From assembly GCA_963753135.1 (NCBI GenBank), contig CAVWBA010000001.1, positions 434,001 through 498,000 of the forward strand: a DNA stretch of 64,000 nucleotides, read 5' to 3'. Made by a program: the position numbers and the translations under genes. The notes under the pieces are model-generated. The model had not been told where the DNA came from, did not search any database, and saw only the letters and a list, made by a program, of their open reading frames with translations. Positions within the stretch are counted from its first letter, which is position 1. Every line of letters starts with the position of its first letter. Shown here in pieces: positions 59,356 to 64,000 of this stretch. The stretch comes from Roseiarcus sp963753135 (GTDB taxonomy: Bacteria; Pseudomonadota; Alphaproteobacteria; Rhizobiales; Beijerinckiaceae).

Positions 59356-60642
59356 ATGGCCAGACACCTGAAGCGGGGCCGCGACGCCAAAGAAGTGGCC
59401 GCCAACGACGCGAAAGTGCGCGCCACGGTCGAAGGCATTTTGAGCGATGTCGAGACGCGCGGCGACGCGGCTGTTCGCGAGCTGTCGGAGAAGTTCGACA
59501 AATGGTCGCCCCCAGCCTTTCGGCTGTCTCCAAGCGAAATCGAAGCGGCGATGGCGAAGGTCGCGCCGCGGGACATCGAGGACATCCGCTTCGCGCAAGC
59601 GCAGGTCCGAAACTTCGCGCAGAAGCAGCGCGAGTGCATCAAGGACCTCGAAGTCGAGACCCTGCCGGGCGTCATTCTCGGTCACAAGAACATCCCCGTG
59701 AATTCCATCGGCTGCTACGTCCCGGGCGGCAAATATCCCATGGTCGCGTCGGCGCATATGAGCGTCGTGACCGCGAAAGTCGCGGGCGTCGAGCGCATCA
59801 TCGCTTGTGCGCCGCCTTTCCAGGGCGGACCGCATCCGGCCATCGTGGCGGCCATGCATATGGGCGGCGCGGACGAGATTTATGTCCTGGGCGGCGTGCA
59901 GGCCGTCGCCGCCATGGCGCTCGGAACCGAAACGATCGCGCCGGTCGACATGCTGGTGGGGCCCGGCAACGCCTTTGTCGCCGAGGCCAAGCGTCAGCTC
60001 TACGGCCGCGTCGGCATCGACCTTTTCGCCGGTCCGACCGAAACGCTCATCATCGCCGACGACACGGTCGACGGCGAGATTTGCGCGACCGATCTCCTCG
60101 GTCAGGCGGAGCACGGTCCAACCTCGCCTGCGATTCTTTTGACCAATTCGGAAAAGCTCGCGCGGGACACGATGAACGAAGTGAAACGCCAGTTGGCGAT
60201 CCTGCCGACCGGCGAGACCGCGGGCCAGGCGTGGGAGGCTTACGGCGAAGTCATCGTCTGCGATGGCGAGGCCGAGATGATCCGCGAGGCCGACCGGATC
60301 GCTTCCGAGCACGTCCAGGTGATGACGCGGGATCCCGACGTGTTCCTGAATGGCATGACCAACTATGGCGCGCTGTTCCTCGGGCCCCGCACGAACGTCG
60401 CCTACGGGGACAAGGTGATCGGCACCAACCACACATTGCCCACCAAGAAGGCCGCGCGCTACACGGGGGGCTTATGGGTGGGCAAGTTCCTGAAGACCTG
60501 CACCTATCAGAAAGTGCTGACCGACGAAGCGAGCGCCATGGTCGGCGAATATTGTTCGCGGCTTTGCATGCTCGAAGGCTTCTACGCTCACGCCGAACAG
60601 GCCAACATCCGTGTGCGCCGATATGGCGGACGCAATGCCTGA
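59356..60642 (+). CDS. Histidinol-dehydrogenase-family enzyme, sulfopropanediol 3-dehydrogenase-like
   Basis: A 428-residue NAD-dependent zinc dehydrogenase. It has the HisD fold motifs (NSIGCYVPGGKYPMVASAHMSVVTAKVAGV, DMLVGPGNAFVAEAKRQLYG, FAGPTETLIIADD, GQAEHGPTSPAILLT with Gln/His zinc ligands, IGTNHTLPTKKAARYTGGLWVGKF). Its start (MARHLKRGRDAKEVAANDAKV) and its catabolic context, far from other his genes, place it with HpsN-like enzymes that oxidise 2,3-dihydroxypropane-1-sulfonate or similar diols rather than in histidine synthesis. The substrate is an inference; sulfolyase genes are not in view. Confidence 0.8.
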   Translation: MARHLKRGRDAKEVAANDAKVRATVEGILSDVETRGDAAVRELSEKFDKWSPPAFRLSPSEIEAAMAKVAPRDIEDIRFAQAQVRNFAQKQRECIKDLEVETLPGVILGHKNIPVNSIGCYVPGGKYPMVASAHMSVVTAKVAGVERIIACAPPFQGGPHPAIVAAMHMGGADEIYVLGGVQAVAAMALGTETIAPVDMLVGPGNAFVAEAKRQLYGRVGIDLFAGPTETLIIADDTVDGEICATDLLGQAEHGPTSPAILLTNSEKLARDTMNEVKRQLAILPTGETAGQAWEAYGEVIVCDGEAEMIREADRIASEHVQVMTRDPDVFLNGMTNYGALFLGPRTNVAYGDKVIGTNHTLPTKKAARYTGGLWVGKFLKTCTYQKVLTDEASAMVGEYCSRLCMLEGFYAHAEQANIRVRRYGGRNA

Positions 60643-60686
60643 GCGGGCCCAGCCGCCTGAGACGGCGCCGTGAGGGTCTCGAAACC

Positions 60687-61733
60687 ATGAGCGGGGAAGA
60701 CAGGCATCGCGTTCGCAAGGCCCGCGTGACGGTGAAGGACTTGGCGCGCGATCTGAGCCTGTCGACCTCGACGATATCGCGCGCGTTCTATGACGACGCG
60801 GTGATCGCGCCGAGCACACGGAAAGCGGTCCTCAGCCGCGCCGCCGAGATCGGCTACGCGCCCAATCCGCTGGCGCGCAGCCTGATCACCAAGCGGACCC
60901 GGATCGCGGGCGTGGTGACCTCAGACATCACGAACCCTTTCTATCCGGAGGTCCTGACGCGGCTTACGGAAAAGCTGCGCGAGATCGACCTCAACGTGAT
61001 GCTGTCTGCTGCCGGCTCGAGCGATTCGCTCGATGACGCGGTGAAGCTCCTGTTGTCCTATCAGCCCGACGTGGTCATCGTTCTCGCAGCGACCTTGTCG
61101 TCTGAGGCGGCGGACGCGTGCGGGCAGGCGGGCACGCCGGTCCTGTTCTTCAACCGGCGGCCCCTGAACGTCCACGCCTTCGGCGTGACCTGCGACAATG
61201 TCGGCGGCGGGCGGCTCGTCGCCGATCATTTGATCAAGCTCGGACATCGCCGGCTGGCCTTCGTCGCGGGCCGGCCGGACGCCTCCACCAATGTCGACCG
61301 ATGGGAAGGCTTTCGGCGCGGATGCCTCGACCACGGATTGAAGGAACCCGTCTGCATCGGGGCCGGCGCCTTCGCCTATGAGCCCGGATACAAGGCCGCC
61401 TTCCGCCTGCTCGGCTCCGGGAGCGCCCGTCCGGACGGGGTGTTCTGCGCCAACGATATTCTCGCCATCGGCTTCATGGATGCGGTGCGCCGCGAATTTG
61501 GACTCGACATTCCAGGCGATATGTCCGTCGTCGGCTTCGACGACATCGCCATGGCTCGCTGGCCCTCCCACGCGCTCACGACTGTGCGCCAGCCGGTCGG
61601 CAAGATGATCGATGTGACGATGCAACTCATCGAGAAGCTGTTCGACTCCGCGCACCTAAAACCACGCATAGAATGCATCCCCGGAGAGCTTGTCGAACGC
61701 GCTTCCACCCGTGAGATCCATCATGCCGAGTAG
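60687..61733 (+). CDS. LacI-family transcriptional regulator
   Basis: A 348-residue repressor-type regulator. The N-terminal helix-turn-helix is VTVKDLARDLSLSTSTISRAFYDDAVIAPSTRKAVLSRAAEIGYAPNPLARSL, followed by a periplasmic-binding-protein-like sensor domain (IAGVVTSDITNPFYPEVLTRLTEKL, DGVFCANDILAIGFMDAV, MSVVGFDDIAMARWPSHALTTVRQP). The helix-turn-helix has STSTISRAF where VSRAL-like sequences are usual. It probably senses the transported compound or a metabolite and binds the AACGTT-centred palindromes upstream of the ABC and binding-protein genes. Its stop overlaps the next start by 11 bases. Confidence 0.92.
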   Translation: MSGEDRHRVRKARVTVKDLARDLSLSTSTISRAFYDDAVIAPSTRKAVLSRAAEIGYAPNPLARSLITKRTRIAGVVTSDITNPFYPEVLTRLTEKLREIDLNVMLSAAGSSDSLDDAVKLLLSYQPDVVIVLAATLSSEAADACGQAGTPVLFFNRRPLNVHAFGVTCDNVGGGRLVADHLIKLGHRRLAFVAGRPDASTNVDRWEGFRRGCLDHGLKEPVCIGAGAFAYEPGYKAAFRLLGSGSARPDGVFCANDILAIGFMDAVRREFGLDIPGDMSVVGFDDIAMARWPSHALTTVRQPVGKMIDVTMQLIEKLFDSAHLKPRIECIPGELVERASTREIHHAE

Positions 61734-62259
61734 CGGCAGGGACATGCTCGATCGCGCGGCCCTGGTCCATCGCTGGGATTGCCCGGCGGTCGCCAAGCCA
61801 GCGCTTCCAGAGCCCGATGTCACGGAAGTCGACGCCGCCGCGGCGGCGGCCTTGCGGCGACCCTATGACGCGCTACGCCGGCTTATCGGGCAGGCGGCAG
61901 GGCTGCTCGTTCTCGCGCAAGCGAGCCAAAGGCGGGAGATCGTCGATCTTCCCGCCGTCGCCGTTGCGCGCGAGCAGTGGCGGGAAGCGACCAGCACGCT
62001 TGCTGACCTGAAAGCGCCGCGCGGCCACGAGCGCCAAGTGGAAAATCTCATTCGCGCCGCTCGCCTTGTCGGCGCCTGCCTCGACGCGCTGGAAGCCTCG
62101 GCGACGAAGGAAAGGGTAGACGCATCGCTCGCTCTCGAGCGGATCGCCGCAGCCTATCGGCTTGTTCAGAACTCTTCCAGCGACAAGCTCGGCATGACGA
62201 TGGTCGACTTCCGGCAATCCTGCTGCAATTGCGCGCCGCTCATGGCGCGCGGGTCATAA
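61723..62259 (+). CDS. Uncharacterised protein in the LacI/ABC operon
   Basis: A 178-residue, mostly helical, soluble protein (MPSSGRDMLDRAALVHRWDCPAV start) with no signal peptide or membrane helix. It contains Ala/Arg-rich heptad-like stretches (AAAAALRRPYDALRRLIGQAAGLLVLAQASQRREIVDL, ENLIRAARLVGACLDALEAS), suggesting a helical bundle. The C-terminal DFRQSCCNCAPLM has three close cysteines that could bind metal. I do not recognise the family. Its start lies within the LacI gene end, and it precedes the metallo-hydrolase gene by 19 bases, so it is part of the same operon. Confidence 0.7.
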   Translation: MPSSGRDMLDRAALVHRWDCPAVAKPALPEPDVTEVDAAAAAALRRPYDALRRLIGQAAGLLVLAQASQRREIVDLPAVAVAREQWREATSTLADLKAPRGHERQVENLIRAARLVGACLDALEASATKERVDASLALERIAAAYRLVQNSSSDKLGMTMVDFRQSCCNCAPLMARGS

Positions 62260-62278
62260 ACAAAGAAGGAGGGAACGC

Positions 62279-63166
62279 ATGGCCGACTACTCGATTTGGG
62301 TTCTGGAGTATTCGTACGTCGCCAACTACCACAAGAGCGGCGTTCTCTACGGCGCGCACAATCAGGGATACGTCAAACTCCCTTATTGCTACGCGCTGAT
62401 CAAAGGAAAGAACCATGTCGCGATGGTCGATGTGGGCTTCAACAATAAGGAATACGGCAAGGCGCTGGGCGATAAGTTCGGGGTCGAGAACTGGCGCACG
62501 CCGAAAGACGTCCTGGCAGGCGTCGGACTGACACCGACGGATGTCGACACCGTGTTCATCAGTCACGCGCATTTCGATCATTTCGGCAATGTCGAGGACT
62601 TCCCGAAGGCGACCTTCTACATCCAGGAACGCGAGATCGCGAAATGGGTGTGGGCCATGTCGCTGCCCGACCGGCTGCGCTGGATGATGGTCGCCATCGA
62701 TCCCGGCGACGTCATTCGCGGGGTGGACCTCGCCCGCCAGAGGCGACTCGTCTGCATCGACGGTTCGCTCGAGAATGTCCTTCCGAACGTCGACCTGCAC
62801 GTCGCTTACGACAGCCACACCTATGGCTCGATGTGGGTGCATGTCCGCAACGATGGAAAGGCGCAATCGAGCGACGCCTGGGCGCTTGCCGGCGATCTCG
62901 TGTATGTGTTCGAGAATATCGAGGGCCCCGGAGCGGTGGTGGACGTCGACCAGATGTATGTGCCGGTCGGCCTCGCCGTCGGAAGCCAGGAGAATCTCGT
63001 AATGGCGACGGAGTCGATGATGAAGTCTGTGGGCTACGAGGCGCGACGGGTCATTCCGATCCATGAGGAACGTCTCAAGGACCGGTTCCCGTCCCGGATC
63101 ACGGCGGATGGCTTGCGGATCAGCGAGATCTGCCTCGCCGACGGCGAAAAATCGCGGGTGCGTTGA
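62279..63166 (+). CDS. Metallo-beta-lactamase-fold hydrolase (lactonase-like)
   Basis: A 295-residue MBL-fold enzyme. The dinuclear-metal motif HxHxDH is present as FISHAHFDHFGNVEDFP; further ligands are likely the His of YDSHTYGSMWV, the Asp of LAGDLVY and the His of VIPIHEE. The N-terminal ALIKGKNHVAMVDVGFNN pattern and length resemble N-acyl-homoserine-lactonase-like lactonases. In this operon it may hydrolyse a lactone or ester intermediate formed after the dehydrogenase step. RBS AAGGAGGG precedes the ATG. Its stop overlaps the next gene's start (TGATG). Confidence 0.85.
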   Translation: MADYSIWVLEYSYVANYHKSGVLYGAHNQGYVKLPYCYALIKGKNHVAMVDVGFNNKEYGKALGDKFGVENWRTPKDVLAGVGLTPTDVDTVFISHAHFDHFGNVEDFPKATFYIQEREIAKWVWAMSLPDRLRWMMVAIDPGDVIRGVDLARQRRLVCIDGSLENVLPNVDLHVAYDSHTYGSMWVHVRNDGKAQSSDAWALAGDLVYVFENIEGPGAVVDVDQMYVPVGLAVGSQENLVMATESMMKSVGYEARRVIPIHEERLKDRFPSRITADGLRISEICLADGEKSRVR

Positions 63167-64000
63167 TGGCGGGACCTTCGATACGATCGGTCGGAATCGT
63201 CGGCGCGGGCCTCGTCGGCTCAGCCTGGGCCATTGTCTTCGCGCGCGCGGGCGTCACTGTCCGCGCGTTCGACGCCAGCGAGGACATAAGGCGGACTACC
63301 GCCGCGAGGATACGCGCCAGCCTCGAGGACATGGCGAAAGCCGGCCTGGTTGACGGCGTCGACGCGATATGCGCCCGCGTGACGGTCGTTGACGACCTGC
63401 GCGCCGCGGTCGCCGACGTCGACTACGTTCAGGAATCCGTGTTCGAGCGCATGCCCGAGAAGCGCGAGGTCTCGGAGGCCATCGGCGCCTTGATCCGGGA
63501 CGACGCGGTCGTTGGAAGTTCGAGCTCCGGCATTCCCGCTTCGGCCTTCACCGAACATGCGCCGCGCAGGCAGCGGTTTCTCATCGCCCATCCGGTCAAC
63601 CCGCCCCATCTCGTGCCGCTGGTCGAACTCGTTCCGGCGCCCTGGACCGACCCAGCGATCCTGCCCTGGCTTCGCGGCCATGATGCAGGCGGTCGGCCAG
63701 GCGCCGATCGTGGTCAATCGCGAGATCGAGGGCTTCATCCTCAATCGCCTGCAGGGCGTGCTCCTCAAGGAAGCCTGGGCGTTGTTCGAGGAGGGCTACG
63801 CGAGCGCCGCCGACATCGACCTCTGTGTTTCGCAAGGGCTGGGCTTGCGCTGGTCGTTCATGGGGCCGTTCGAGACGATCGACTTGAACGCGCCGGGCGG
63901 CGTCGACGACTACGCCCGCCGGCTTGGGCCGCTCTACCAGTCCATCGCGCAATCAAGGTCCAATCCGCGCCCGTGGTCGCCGGAACTGATCGAGCGGGCG
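63166..64000 (+). CDS. 3-hydroxyacyl-CoA dehydrogenase-family protein (partial, frameshifted)
   Basis: A lambda-crystallin/hydroxyacid-type dehydrogenase. The NAD-binding motif SVGIVGAGLVGSAWAIVFARAGVTVRAFD, the ADYVQESVFE-like DVDYVQESVFERMPEKREV and SSSSGIPASAF segments, and RFLIAHPVNPPHLVPLVELVPAPWT are visible. At about 63677 the frame breaks after LPWLR; removing one base restores AMMQAVGQAPIVVNREIEGFILNRLQGVLLKEAWALFEEGYA and continues to the window edge with GLRWSFMGPFETIDLNAPGG. It probably oxidises a hydroxy acid in the same catabolic route. The 3' end lies outside the window. Confidence 0.85.
   Translation, partial: MAGPSIRSVGIVGAGLVGSAWAIVFARAGVTVRAFDASEDIRRTTAARIRASLEDMAKAGLVDGVDAICARVTVVDDLRAAVADVDYVQESVFERMPEKREVSEAIGALIRDDAVVGSSSSGIPASAFTEHAPRRQRFLIAHPVNPPHLVPLVELVPAPWTDPAILPWLRGHDAGGRPGADRGQSRDRGLHPQSPAGRAPQGSLGVVRGGLRERRRHRPLCFARAGLALVVHGAVRDDRLERAGRRRRLRPPAWAALPVHRAIKVQSAPVVAGTDRAG

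Noticed and set aside
59235..60680. Plus-strand frame joining the 5' part to the LacI gene (832 codons in total)
   Set aside because: The first ~480 codons are an out-of-frame shadow of the HisD-like gene; the regulator starts at the ATG at 60687.
1..64000. tRNA, rRNA and complete insertion sequences
   Set aside because: None recognised by reading; only fragments of transposase genes were seen. A tRNAscan or ISfinder search could not be run.

Overview
The window looks like chromosomal DNA of an alphaproteobacterium of the order Hyphomicrobiales (Rhizobiales), most likely near Beijerinckiaceae/Methylocystaceae. The evidence is high GC, the mdh-sucCDAB-lpd order, cycHJKL-type cytochrome c maturation genes, two perfect CtrA-type TTAA-N7-TTAA sites, one EcfG-type GGAAC-N16-CGTT promoter, and a VirA-like hybrid kinase. 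This placement rests on gene content and motifs only.

Layout. 1-155 is the end of a PHB depolymerase gene. 156-720 is intergenic, with DnaA-box-like sites and a ~260 bp element (family A) made of a promoter, a putative small RNA and a 10-bp-unit palindrome. 721-4278 (minus) holds pyrD, a DUF952 gene, dnaA and a rhodanese gene. 4895-10179 (minus) holds a membrane spermidine-synthase-like protein, a Tat-exported isoaspartyl methyltransferase, an L,D-transpeptidase and CDP-diacylglycerol pyrophosphatase. 10525-21310 (minus) is the TCA operon mdh-sucC-sucD-sucA-sucB-lpd, with a cupin gene and a PIN/antitoxin pair between sucC and sucD. Arginase follows on minus; then cysS, a GNAT gene, citramalate synthase, a stress-promoter-driven His/Gly-rich secreted protein and an MFS gene on plus. 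30051-34224 (minus) is ccmI-ccmE-ccmF-ccmH. 34807-41236 (plus) has a diheme peroxidase/VirA-like kinase fusion, a glycosyltransferase and a Bcr/CflA transporter. 41265-45936 (minus) is a protocatechuate 4,5-cleavage (lig) cluster containing a broken higBA module. ilvD, a sensor kinase, an Lrp regulator and a divergent homodimeric 2-oxoacid dehydrogenase E1 follow. 54379-64000 (plus) is a LacI-controlled ABC-transporter/dehydrogenase catabolic operon that runs off the window.

Three patterns cut across the gene list. (1) Two families of duplicated intergenic elements carry conserved promoters and look like small-RNA loci: family A at 391-650 and 46189-46460 (plus strand), family B at 10311-10478 and 50069-50244 (minus strand). 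In family A the flanks are conserved, but the downstream palindrome keeps its 10-bp architecture while changing sequence. (2) A dispersed palindromic repeat lies in frame inside cysS, with a second copy at 34367-34460; a different palindrome-rich repeat surrounds the 5' end of ccmH. (3) Single-base indels break at least seven otherwise well-conserved genes (sucA, cysS, ccmF, ligB, higA, higB, the terminal 3-hydroxyacyl-CoA dehydrogenase). This suggests consensus errors in the assembly, so unusual fusions and truncations here need caution.
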